Assembly: GCA_000715605.1 (NCBI GenBank)
Contig: KL568534.1
Location: 11,984-17,789 of the forward strand
DNA length: 5,806 nt
Origin: Streptomyces speibonae
GTDB taxonomy: Bacteria > Actinomycetota > Actinomycetes > Streptomycetales > Streptomycetaceae
Reading direction: 5' to 3'
The number at the start of each line of letters is the position of its first letter. Within the stretch, counting starts at the first letter, position 1. Below, piece after piece: positions 1 through 5,806 of this stretch. The notes beneath the pieces were generated by a model. That model was not told the origin of the DNA and made no database searches. It saw nothing but the letters and a program-made list of their open reading frames with translations. The translations under genes and the position numbers were made by a program.

Positions 1-2
1 CC

Positions 3-31
3 GCCGATCACGAGGGGACCTCGTGATCGGC
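3..31. terminator. Perfect 13-bp hairpin, possible terminator of a gene to the left
   Basis: Bases 3-15 (GCCGATCACGAGG) pair perfectly with 19-31 around a three-base GGA loop. No T-tract follows, which is common for Streptomyces terminators. It lies immediately before the decayed phosphatase remnant, so it may be the terminator of a gene outside the window or a protein-binding palindrome. The sequence shows the structure; the role is inferred. Confidence 0.55.
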
Positions 32-48
32 ACGCCCCGGTCCACAGC

Positions 49-512
49 CCCTGTCCGAACCGAGCTGTGCCGGCCCCATGGGGCAGCCCGCTGGAGAGCG
101 GTGTGCCCGGCTGGGACGGCACGGCCTGCGCCGGAGCGGAGCAGCAGGCGCGGCAGACCGGCACGCACCACAGCGGACTCGACGGCTGGTGATCGGCCAC
201 GAGTACCCGGACCAGACGCTGCTCTCCGCGGACGGCGGCCGCACGAGCACCACGCCCGCGGGCCACGCCAAGGCACGCGCGGCGGTGGGCGTCACCGTCG
301 TCGAGGTCCGGCGCACCGGCGACGGCTGGGGCACGGTCCTGTCGCGCCTCGACCGGCGGGTCACCGGTGCCACCCCCGTCGTGTTCTCCGGGCCGGTCAC
401 CGCCGGCCATCCGCGGCTGCGGACCCCGTGCCCGTCGCGCGGCGTCCTGGCGGCCGGCTTCGGCGGGCCGACGCCGTGGGGCACCCACCTGGTGGGTGAG
501 GAGAACGTCCAC
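49..512 (+). pseudogene. PhoX-type (DUF839) phosphatase remnant, truncated at both ends and frameshifted
   Basis: This stretch carries a recognisable middle part of a PhoX-family alkaline phosphatase, normally an exported calcium- and iron-dependent enzyme that releases phosphate from organic esters. Frame 1 (61-189) reads PWGSPL, then AEQQARQTGTHHSGLD, resembling the family segment with a WG-P-L motif and an E/Q-rich stretch before HHDGM. It then hits TGA at 190. From about 186 the match continues in frame 3: LVIGHEYPD (family: NHEY), AAVGVTVVEVRRTG, RRVTGATPVVFSGPV, AGHPRLRT and finally TPWGTHLVGEENVH (family: TPWGTYLTCEEN), ending near 512. The usual N-terminus and the C-terminal half or more are missing. 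The Cys that I recall just before the TPWGT motif in active members is not visible. No convincing start or ribosome-binding site was found. The family call is by motif recognition; loss of function is inferred from the frame break and truncation. Confidence 0.72.
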
Positions 513-724
513 CGCTCTTTCGCCGACGGGCTGTGGGGCCCGGACACGGAGGCCATCTGGGCGAGAGGGCCCGCCTCGACGTCGACGGCGTCTTCGGTCC
601 GGCGACCGTCGCGGCCACACAGCGTGCCATCGGCGCCACCACTCACCGTCGACGGTGACATGGGCCCGGCCACGGTCAGTGCCCTCCAGCGGCACCGCAA
701 CAGGATGACGAAGGCAAGCTGTGA
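513..724 (+). pseudogene. Remnant of three peptidoglycan-binding repeats (PG_binding_1 type), multiply frameshifted
   Basis: Three copies of the peptidoglycan-binding signature DG-x-x-GP-x-T occur in a row, in alternating frames. DGLWGPDTEAIWA is in frame 3 (525-563). LDVDGVFGPATVAATQRAIGA is in frame 2 (575-637). TVDGDMGPATVSALQRHRNRM is in frame 3 (645-707). A final return to frame 2 gives GKL-stop ending at 724, the expected C-terminal end of such proteins. Intact relatives are usually secreted proteins, often cell-wall hydrolases, with this module at the C-terminus. Here the catalytic part is absent and the upstream sequence is a phosphatase fragment, so nothing intact can be made. Three frame changes within about 200 bases indicate a pseudogene, although sequencing errors in GC-rich DNA could account for some of them. 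The repeat motifs are seen directly; the original protein's function is unknown. Confidence 0.78.
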
Positions 725-735
725 CCAGCGCAAAC

Positions 736-770
736 TCCGCGCACCGCACGATCGAACTGCCGTGCGCGGA
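736..770. terminator. Inverted repeat between pseudogene and htpX
   Basis: TCCGCGCAC (736-744) pairs perfectly with GTGCGCGGA (762-770) around a 17-base loop. An alternative 6-bp pairing, CGCACG (745-750) with CGTGCG (761-766), also exists. It starts 12 bases after the ancestral stop of the peptidoglycan-binding remnant, which fits a leftover terminator. It could equally be an operator or leader structure for htpX, since it sits 53 bases before that start. A weak promoter-like GACAAT lies at 780-785, without a good -35 element. Confidence 0.4.
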
Positions 771-807
771 TCCCACGGGGACAATGGAGGAGGTACTCCC
801 CGGCAAC

Positions 808-814
808 GAGGAGG
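808..814 (+). promoter_or_regulatory. Ribosome-binding site that sets the htpX start
   Basis: GAGGAGG lies 8 bases before the ATG at 823. This supports the 823 start over the longer open frame beginning at 721 and over the in-frame ATG at 784, neither of which adds recognisable HtpX sequence. Confidence 0.8.
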
Positions 815-822
815 TCACGTCG

Positions 823-1743
823 ATGCGCAGCCGTTTCGCACCCGACCGGGGGCTGACCACCCGCATGGCCGTCACGATGTTCCTGCTCGGCCTGCTGTAC
901 GTGGCGTTCGTCGCCGCGCTGATCGCGCTGCTGAAGTCCGTCGTCCTGGTGATCGTCATCGCCGCCGCCGTGCTGGCCGCCCAGTACTGGTACTCCGACC
1001 GGATCGCGCTCTACGCCATGCGCGGGCGCATCGTCACGCCCGCGGAACAGCCTGTGCTGCACGGGATCGTCGACCGGCTGTGCGCCACCGCGGACATGCC
1101 CAGGCCCCGGGTCGCCGTCTCGGACATGGACCTGCCCAACGCGTTCGCCACCGGCCGCAACGCCGACCACGCCGTGGTCTGTGTGACCACCGGGCTCATG
1201 CGGCGTCTGGAGACGGAGGAGCTCGAAGGGGTGGTGGCGCACGAGCTCTCCCATGTCGCCCACCGCGACGTGGCGGTGATCACCGTCGCCTCGTTCCTGG
1301 GGGTGATCGCCGGACTGGTCGTCCGCTTCGCCTTCTACTCCCAGCTGTTCGGCGGACGCAACCAGCGGGACCAGAACACCGCTGCCGTGTTCCTGGCGGT
1401 CATGGCCGTCTCCGCCCTGGTGTACGCCATCAGCTTCCTGCTGATCCGGGCCCTGTCCCGCTACCGGGAGCTGGCCGCCGACCGGGCCGCGGCCCTGCTG
1501 ACCGCCAAGCCCTCCGTCCTGGCCTCGGCGCTGACCAAGATCAGCGGCGACATCGCCCGCATCCCCACCAAGGACCTGCGGACCGCCCAGGCGTTCAACG
1601 CGTTCTTCTTCACCCCCGCCCTCGGACCCGGTACGACGATGGCGAAACTGTTCTCCACCCACCCCACCCTGGAACGCCGGCTGGAGGCGCTCGCGGAGCT
1701 CTCCGCGGAGCTCGGCAGCGACACGGGCGGGACGCTTGAGTGA
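823..1743 (+). CDS. htpX: HtpX-type M48 membrane zinc metalloprotease
   Basis: This encodes a 306-residue integral membrane endopeptidase of the M48B/HtpX family, which cleaves damaged or misassembled membrane proteins as part of envelope quality control. Two hydrophobic segments lie near the N-terminus (about residues 15-36 and 38-56). They are followed by the conserved PNAFATGRN stretch (105-113) and the zinc motif HELSH (140-144; H140 and H144 ligands, E141 catalytic). Two more membrane segments follow (about 149-171 and 186-208). The third zinc ligand is E216 in SRYRELAAD. The C-terminal STHPTLERRLEAL motif is also typical. Length and motif order match intact family members, so it should be active. 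It is translated from a strong ribosome-binding site. Its stop codon lies inside the ribosome-binding site of pspAB, implying one transcript. No convincing promoter was seen; a weak GACAAT at 780-785 is possible. Confidence 0.95.
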   Translation: MRSRFAPDRGLTTRMAVTMFLLGLLYVAFVAALIALLKSVVLVIVIAAAVLAAQYWYSDRIALYAMRGRIVTPAEQPVLHGIVDRLCATADMPRPRVAVSDMDLPNAFATGRNADHAVVCVTTGLMRRLETEELEGVVAHELSHVAHRDVAVITVASFLGVIAGLVVRFAFYSQLFGGRNQRDQNTAAVFLAVMAVSALVYAISFLLIRALSRYRELAADRAAALLTAKPSVLASALTKISGDIARIPTKDLRTAQAFNAFFFTPALGPGTTMAKLFSTHPTLERRLEALAELSAELGSDTGGTLE

Positions 1744-1755
1744 GGAGGCGCGACC

Positions 1756-2331
1756 GTGGGCTTCTGGGACACCCTGCTGGGCCGCAGTACCCCTGCCCGG
1801 CCCGATCTGGACCAGCTCTTCGCCCTGCCCTCGGCGGCGATCACCCTGCACGCCGCCCTCGGCCTCACCCCGACCGGTGCCGGCTCGGTCTGTTTCGCCG
1901 CGATCGAGGGCGGCGCCTTCGCGCGCGTCCAGCAGGAGGTACGCGCCCTGCTGGAGGCCGACGCGGAACGCGGTGACGCTCCCGTGGAGTTCAGCCGCGA
2001 CGCCTACGGTTACGCGTGGCTGCTCTCCCGCCGCTCCCCGGACGATCTGCCCGCCCTGGTCAGCGATCTGCACGCGGTCAACACCACCCTGCGGGACGCC
2101 GGCTTCGGCCCGCAGCTCCTCTGCTCGCTGGTCGCCTTCCGGGCCGGCCGGCAGCCCCTCGCGCTGGTCTACCTCTACAAGCGCGGCAGCTTCTATCCGT
2201 TCGCCCCGCTGCCCGGCAACAGGCGTGACAATCCGCTGGAACTCCAGGTCAGGGCCGTACTCAAGGACGACCTGCGGATCGAGCAGGACCTGAGCCGGTG
2301 GTTCCCGCTCTGGGGTGCCCCGGGTCTGTGA
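1756..2331 (+). CDS. pspAB: PspA-associated protein PspAB
   Basis: This encodes a 191-residue soluble protein that I recognise as the PspAB family of actinobacteria, named for association with the phage-shock protein PspA; its biochemical role is not established. Recognisable family stretches are the N-terminal GFWDTLLGR, DQLFALPSAAITL near residue 20, VCFAAIEGGAFA, VNTTLRDAGFGPQLLCSLVAF in the middle, LVYLYKRGSFYPFAPLPG, and the end RWFPLWGAPGL. There is no signal peptide or membrane segment. The GTG start at 1756 is chosen because GAGGAGG at 1742-1748 lies 7 bases upstream and overlaps the htpX stop, so translation is probably coupled to the protease. Co-transcription with htpX suggests a joint role in envelope-stress response. 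No pspA gene is present in this window. A hairpin terminator follows 23 bases after the stop. Confidence 0.9.
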   Translation: MGFWDTLLGRSTPARPDLDQLFALPSAAITLHAALGLTPTGAGSVCFAAIEGGAFARVQQEVRALLEADAERGDAPVEFSRDAYGYAWLLSRRSPDDLPALVSDLHAVNTTLRDAGFGPQLLCSLVAFRAGRQPLALVYLYKRGSFYPFAPLPGNRRDNPLELQVRAVLKDDLRIEQDLSRWFPLWGAPGL

Positions 2332-2354
2332 CGTGGCACGGCCTTGCGGCGGCC

Positions 2355-2393
2355 GGGGCGGCTCCGGCCGGTCCCGGACACCGGAGCCGCCCC
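2355..2393. terminator. Bidirectional terminator hairpin between convergent genes
   Basis: GGGGCGGCTCCGG (2355-2367) pairs perfectly with CCGGAGCCGCCCC (2381-2393) around a 13-base loop. It lies between the pspAB stop (2331) and the stop of the convergent lysyl oxidase gene (2410), and can serve both. There is only a short pyrimidine run (CCCCTTCT) after it and no true T-tract. Confidence 0.85.
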
Positions 2394-2409
2394 TTCTGCC
2401 ACGGGTGGG

Positions 2410-4185
2410 TCAGTTGGCGTCCACCAGGTAATGCGGCGGAACCGTTACCGTGCGGGCGCCCTTCTCACCGCCCAGGACGATCTTGCGCAGCGCGCTGTTG
2501 TTGTCGTGGTCGGTCTCCTTGAGCCGGTTCTCCGGGTTGGCGAGAACCTGGATGTAGTACGTGCCGTTCGGCAGGTCGGTGATGTCGAAGGACTGGCCGG
2601 GCAGGTCCTGCGTGTAGGTGTCACCGGAACCGACGTCGAGCACCTCGCGCACGGAGATGGAGTTCTGCTCGCCGCACGCGGTGGACAGGTCCGTGTTGTC
2701 CGGGTGCCAGGCGGCGTTCTTCACCGTGTAGTCGACGGCGTCGGTGTTGGCCAGGCAGAACGCCTCCTTGCCGCTGCGCACCGTCTCCTTCTTGTCGGCC
2801 GACAGCAGCCGGTAGCTGGCGAAGTCCAGGAAGTGCCAGTGCTCGTGGCCGGGACGCGGGTCCCACTCCATGCCGCCGGTCGGGGTGTAGCCGACCTGCT
2901 TGCCGTCGGCGTCGTAGAAGTACTGGTAGGCGTCCATCACGTCCTTGCCCGGTGAGCGGAAGCCGTCCACGACGAGCTTGGCCGGGCCCGCGTTCCACAC
3001 GTTGGCGCTGAAGGCGAGGTAGTCCCTGTCCGGGTCCTCCTCGTAGCCGTCGCTGACGGTGATGCCGTAGGCGGGCAGCGAGCGCAGGTCGGGCTTCGGG
3101 ACGTCGGGCACGGAGGCCTTGCCGGTGGGCCGTTCGGCGTTGGGCCGGGCGGCCGGCGCCTGCCGCGAACCGTCGGTCTGCCCGGGGCCGTCACCGATCT
3201 CGGCGGCGCCGGCGGCCTGCCGTCCGAGGGACGAACGCTTCAGTGCCCACGGCAGGGCGGGCGGAGCCGCCGGGTAGGGGCCGTGGCCCTCGTTGTACGA
3301 GGGGCCGGCGCCGCTCGTCTCGGCCGCGGGCGCCTCCGGGGTGCCCGGGGGAGCACCGTGCTGCGCGTGCGGGCCGTTGTCCGCGTGGCCCGCGTGGTGC
3401 GCGTGCGCGCCGTGTGCCGAGGCGGCGGACTTCACCGCGCCGCGGCCGACGGAGCCCCCGGACTCGTCCTCCCAGCTGCGCTCGCGGACGACCACCTTGA
3501 CGGTTTGCGGCTCGTCCGCGATGCCGAAGAGGTCGCGGTACTTCTCCGCCACGCCGATCTCGGCGGTGTAGGTGCCGGGGGCCAGCTCGACCGGCTCGCT
3601 GTAGTACGCGCTGTAGGTGTTGGACGCCCAGCCGTTCTCGACGCCCCACACCGAGCCGAGCGTGAAGGGGTTCGTGGGGCAGCTCTGCGGATACTTCGAG
3701 TTGGCGGGGGCGTCGGGCCGGACCCGTCCGGAGGCGTTGTTGGGGCAGAACGTCTCGGTTCTCTCCAGCACCTTCTCGCCGGCCGCGTCGGTGAGGGTGA
3801 TCCGCGTGAAGTCCGGCAGCCCGGAGAAGTCGTTCACGAGCCCGGCCGGCAGCGTCCTGGTCCGGGTCTTCTTCCCGTCCTGGATCCTCTGCTTGATGAC
3901 CACCGGGTCCTTGTAGGACGTGCGGTTCACCCGGAACTCGAGGGCGCCGTTCTCGGAGGTGAGGTACGTGCCGAGGTCGAGGTAGACCCCGGGTTCCTCC
4001 TTCCACGAGTCGAGCGTCACCGAGGTGGAGGCGGCGATCAGGCTGAGCTTCGGCCCCGCCTCGTCGCTCTTCGCGTCCGGCGCGGCGGCGACGACGCCCG
4101 CGGTCACGGCGATGGCCGCGGCGGCGGCGATGGACGGGCGGGTCAGGCGGCTGCTGGGCCGGCCCTGCTGGAAGAATCTGGTCAT
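2410..4185 (-). CDS. Secreted lysyl-oxidase-family copper amine oxidase
   Basis: This encodes a 591-residue exported protein. Lysyl oxidases oxidatively deaminate primary amines, classically protein lysines, using copper and a lysine tyrosylquinone cofactor. A basic N-terminus and alanine-rich hydrophobic stretch (about 18-35) look like a Sec signal peptide. Residues about 45-235 form an extracellular domain of unknown function. A low-complexity linker follows, containing seven histidines in residues 258-276. The lysyl oxidase domain spans about 361-585. It includes GHEHWHF (H447, H449, H451), matching the HxHxH copper site of animal enzymes. K473 in GKEAFCL and Y524 in GDTYTQD align by eye with the two cofactor precursors of human LOX. 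The C-terminal NPENRLKETDHDNNS also matches the family. The ATG at 4185 is chosen for the signal peptide; its GAGGA is unusually close (3 bases). It is divergent from an MmyB regulator. The natural substrate is unknown. Confidence 0.92.
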   Translation of the reverse strand: MTRFFQQGRPSSRLTRPSIAAAAAIAVTAGVVAAAPDAKSDEAGPKLSLIAASTSVTLDSWKEEPGVYLDLGTYLTSENGALEFRVNRTSYKDPVVIKQRIQDGKKTRTRTLPAGLVNDFSGLPDFTRITLTDAAGEKVLERTETFCPNNASGRVRPDAPANSKYPQSCPTNPFTLGSVWGVENGWASNTYSAYYSEPVELAPGTYTAEIGVAEKYRDLFGIADEPQTVKVVVRERSWEDESGGSVGRGAVKSAASAHGAHAHHAGHADNGPHAQHGAPPGTPEAPAAETSGAGPSYNEGHGPYPAAPPALPWALKRSSLGRQAAGAAEIGDGPGQTDGSRQAPAARPNAERPTGKASVPDVPKPDLRSLPAYGITVSDGYEEDPDRDYLAFSANVWNAGPAKLVVDGFRSPGKDVMDAYQYFYDADGKQVGYTPTGGMEWDPRPGHEHWHFLDFASYRLLSADKKETVRSGKEAFCLANTDAVDYTVKNAAWHPDNTDLSTACGEQNSISVREVLDVGSGDTYTQDLPGQSFDITDLPNGTYYIQVLANPENRLKETDHDNNSALRKIVLGGEKGARTVTVPPHYLVDAN

Positions 4186-4436
4186 CAGTCCTCGTGTTTC
4201 CGGCTGTGGCGTTCCGTGCGGAACCTGAGCGGGCAGCGCGACCCGGCTCGAGGGCGGGGCCGCGTTGTCCGGATCGTGAGACGGGCCGGACCCCCTCCCG
4301 GTTGGCTCCCCTCACCCGAACGGGTGTTGGTTGTCCGAAAAGCGCTCAGCGGTAGCCGAAGGCGGCCCCTGCCGGGCCCGTACCTGGGTGCACGGGGACC
4401 AGGCTGACCGGGAACGACGGGCCTACGCTGAACTGC
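4186..4436. promoter_or_regulatory. Divergent intergenic region with two 14-bp palindromes
   Basis: This 251-bp stretch separates the divergent lysyl oxidase and regulator genes and must hold both promoters. It contains two perfect palindromes with the same 6-2-6 geometry. GTTCCG-TG-CGGAAC (4211-4224) lies 25 bases before the lysyl oxidase start. CACCCG-AA-CGGGTG (4313-4326) lies near the middle. Both share a CCG-NN-CGG core and could be operators. A short repeat, GTTGTCCG, occurs at 4264-4271 and 4330-4337. No clear promoter for the lysyl oxidase gene was recognised on the - strand. Confidence 0.45.
4404..4436 (+). promoter_or_regulatory. Probable promoter of the MmyB regulator, leaderless transcript
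   Basis: TACGCT at 4424-4429 fits a Streptomyces -10 hexamer (TAnnnT) and ends 7 bases before the ATG at 4437, so transcription would begin at or very near the start codon. No ribosome-binding site lies at a usable distance, which agrees with a leaderless mRNA. The best -35 candidate, CTGACC (4404-4409), is only 14 bases upstream, shorter than ideal, so it may be incidental. Confidence 0.5.
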
Positions 4437-5288
4437 ATGACCACCTCGAAACTGGGTGACTACCTGCGGGCCCGGCGCGACCAGGTGACGCCGTCCGACG
4501 TCGGTCTGCCCCAGGACGGGCGACGACGTGTCCCCGGCCTGCGCCGCGAAGAGGTCGCGATGCTGGCCCGGATCAGCGTCGACTACTACCTGCGACTGGA
4601 GCAGGGACGGGAACGGAGGCCGTCGCCGCAGGTCCTGGACGCGCTGAGCGACGCGCTGCTGCTCGACGAGGACGGTCGGCTGCACCTGTACCGGATCGCC
4701 GGGATGGCCCCGTCCCAGCGCGCCGAGGGCGGTGTCGAGCGGGCCGGCCCCGAACTGCTGACCATGGCCGAGATGTGGGACCGGACCCCGGCGCTCGTCC
4801 TGGGCCGGGCCTACGACGTGCTGGCCGCCAACACCCTGGGCCGGGCCGTCTTCCCCCATCTGCGGCCCGGCGCGAACGTGCTGCTGGCGATGTTCCTCGA
4901 CCCGTCGGTGCGGCAGTTCTACGCGGACTGGGAGTACGCCGCGGGCAACGCGGTCGCCGGGTTCCGCTTCCTGGAGGGCGCCCGCCCGGACGACCCGCGC
5001 ATCCAGGAGGTCCTGCGCAAGGCCACCGAGGGCAGCCGCGAGTTCGCCCGCCTGTGGAAGAGGCGGGACGCCCGGGGCAAGAGTGACGCCGTCAAGCGCC
5101 TGAACCATCCGGAGGTCGGCGAGCTCGCCCTGTGGATGCAGACCTTCGACGTACGGTCCGCCCCGGGCCAGCAGCTGATCGTCTACCACGCCCAGGAGGG
5201 CACCCGGACCGCGGACGCCCTCCGCCTGCTCGGCTCACTGGCGGCGACGGGTTCGGGCCGCGGGGGAGACGTGCCGCGATCCCCGTGA
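4437..5288 (+). CDS. XRE-family helix-turn-helix regulator with MmyB-like ligand domain
   Basis: This encodes a 283-residue cytoplasmic transcription factor of the large MmyB-type XRE family of actinobacteria. The N-terminus (about residues 5-75) is the DNA-binding domain. Its core, LRREEVAMLARISVDYYLRLEQGR (about 35-58), is the characteristic helix-turn-helix and following helix of this family. After a linker, residues about 105-270 form the MmyB-like domain, including ALVLGRAYDVLAAN and the FLDPSVRQFYADWE stretch. In relatives this domain is thought to bind a small hydrophobic ligand. Length is normal and the gene looks intact. The ATG at 4437 gives the expected N-terminus for the family and is probably translated from a leaderless transcript. 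Members often control an adjacent divergent gene, which here would be the lysyl oxidase; that link is inferred from position only. Ligand and targets are unknown. Confidence 0.93.
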   Translation: MTTSKLGDYLRARRDQVTPSDVGLPQDGRRRVPGLRREEVAMLARISVDYYLRLEQGRERRPSPQVLDALSDALLLDEDGRLHLYRIAGMAPSQRAEGGVERAGPELLTMAEMWDRTPALVLGRAYDVLAANTLGRAVFPHLRPGANVLLAMFLDPSVRQFYADWEYAAGNAVAGFRFLEGARPDDPRIQEVLRKATEGSREFARLWKRRDARGKSDAVKRLNHPEVGELALWMQTFDVRSAPGQQLIVYHAQEGTRTADALRLLGSLAATGSGRGGDVPRSP

Positions 5289-5293
5289 CCGCC

Positions 5294-5806
5294 CTACCGT
5301 TCCCCGGCGGCGCGGCGGGAGGCGGCTGAGGCCATGCCGAGCCAGGTGTGGGGGTTGCCCTCCCAGCACCAGCCGAGTTTGGGGGCGTGTTTGCTGATCC
5401 AGATCGCCGGGACGCGGCGGTCGCCGGAGCGTGAACCGCCGAGGGAGAAGCACTTGTTCTTCACCAGGGCCTCGGGGAAGTGGGTGATCAGCGCGATGCC
5501 CTCCTCGATGGTGAGCGGGGTGCGGCCCCTGGCGGCGATGGCGGCCAGCGCGTCGGCGGGCACGGCGCCGCAGAACTCCTCCCCGCGCTCCACGTCGCAC
5601 AGCAGATAGGCGCGCGGGCCGGGGAGGCCGGTCTCCTCGACGGCGACGAACCGTTCGAGGGCGCCGGGCTCGAAGGACCGGTCGACGAAGCCGGGCTCGC
5701 TCCTGCCGTGCAGGGTGGTACGCCCCATCGTGTGCTCGATCGGGACGACGTCCCGGGTGACCACGAGGAGGAAGGGAACGCGGCCGGCCGCCGGCTCCCC
5801 CCCGCC
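5294..5806 (-). CDS. DUF5701 family protein, 5' end beyond the window
   Basis: This is a partial gene; the last 170 codons are visible and the frame stays open to the window edge. I recognise the DUF5701 family of actinobacteria, which has no known function. Seen in order are VPFLLVVTRDVVPIEHTMG, a segment with VERGEEFCGAVPADAL, RGRTPLTIEEGIALITHFPE, LVKNKCFSLGGSRSGDRRVPA, and the C-terminal APKLGWCWEGNPHTWLGMASAA. A GTG at 5764 could be mistaken for a start, but the family-typical VPFLL stretch lies upstream of it in the same frame, so the true start is outside. Several cysteines and tryptophans are in strongly conserved positions. No signal peptide or membrane segment is visible in this part. 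The stop codon TAG lies 5 bases from the stop of the convergent MmyB regulator, leaving no space for a terminator between the genes. Confidence 0.85.
   Translation of the reverse strand, partial: GGGEPAAGRVPFLLVVTRDVVPIEHTMGRTTLHGRSEPGFVDRSFEPGALERFVAVEETGLPGPRAYLLCDVERGEEFCGAVPADALAAIAARGRTPLTIEEGIALITHFPEALVKNKCFSLGGSRSGDRRVPAIWISKHAPKLGWCWEGNPHTWLGMASAASRRAAGER

Noticed and set aside
757..785. Promoter CTGCCG - 17 bp - GACAAT for htpX
   Set aside because: The -35 matches consensus at only three positions and overlaps the inverted repeat; too weak to call as a feature.
721..822. N-terminal extension of htpX from 721 or the in-frame ATG at 784
   Set aside because: The added residues do not resemble HtpX, part of the extension overlaps an inverted repeat, and an ideal ribosome-binding site directs the 823 start.
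78..1739. Long + strand open frame running through the remnants and across htpX in another frame
   Set aside because: Its first part is the decayed PhoX and peptidoglycan-binding sequence. Its part over htpX is Arg/Pro/Gly-rich out-of-frame translation of a clear protease gene.
676..2073. 465-codon - strand open frame opposite htpX and pspAB
   Set aside because: It is a GC-rich antisense shadow of two well-recognised genes, low in complexity (Gly, Gln, Arg-rich), with no recognisable domain.
3283..4407. 374-codon + strand open frame opposite the lysyl oxidase gene
   Set aside because: The translation is Gly/Val/Arg-rich low-complexity sequence typical of the antisense frame of high-GC genes, and no domain is visible.
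4185..5189. 334-codon - strand open frame opposite the MmyB regulator
   Set aside because: The regulator on the + strand is unambiguous; this is its antisense shadow extending into the intergenic region.

Overview
The window looks like a Streptomyces chromosome or a close actinobacterial relative. The DNA is very GC-rich with strong third-position G/C bias. It carries an HtpX-PspAB gene pair, an MmyB-type XRE regulator and a DUF5701 protein, all typical of that group. These assignments come from recognising protein motifs by eye; no database search was run.

Layout from left to right. A perfect 13-bp hairpin (3-31) precedes a decayed region (about 49-724) with no intact gene. Two remnants lie there on the + strand. 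The first is a piece of a PhoX-type (DUF839) phosphatase. It runs directly into the second, the tail of a protein with three peptidoglycan-binding repeats whose reading frame is broken several times. An inverted repeat (736-770) then leads into a compact two-gene operon on the + strand: htpX (823-1743), a membrane zinc protease, and pspAB (1756-2331). The ribosome-binding site of pspAB overlaps the htpX stop codon. A strong hairpin (2355-2393) separates this operon from a convergent gene on the - strand (2410-4185), which encodes a large secreted lysyl-oxidase-family protein with apparent copper ligands, both quinone-cofactor precursor residues and a histidine-rich linker.

A 251-bp divergent region (4186-4436) contains two 14-bp palindromes of identical geometry and a probable leaderless promoter for an XRE/MmyB regulator (4437-5288, + strand). 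The regulator ends 5 bp from the stop of a convergent DUF5701 gene (5294-5806, - strand), which is cut off by the window edge.

Functionally, htpX and pspAB form a plausible envelope-stress module: a membrane quality-control protease with a phage-shock-associated partner. The lysyl oxidase is an exported copper enzyme that may be controlled by the divergent regulator, but this is inferred only from position. I see no mobile element, CRISPR array, RNA gene or clearly new multi-gene system. The most notable items are the chimeric pseudogene, the lysyl oxidase with conserved cofactor residues and His-rich linker, and the paired palindromes.
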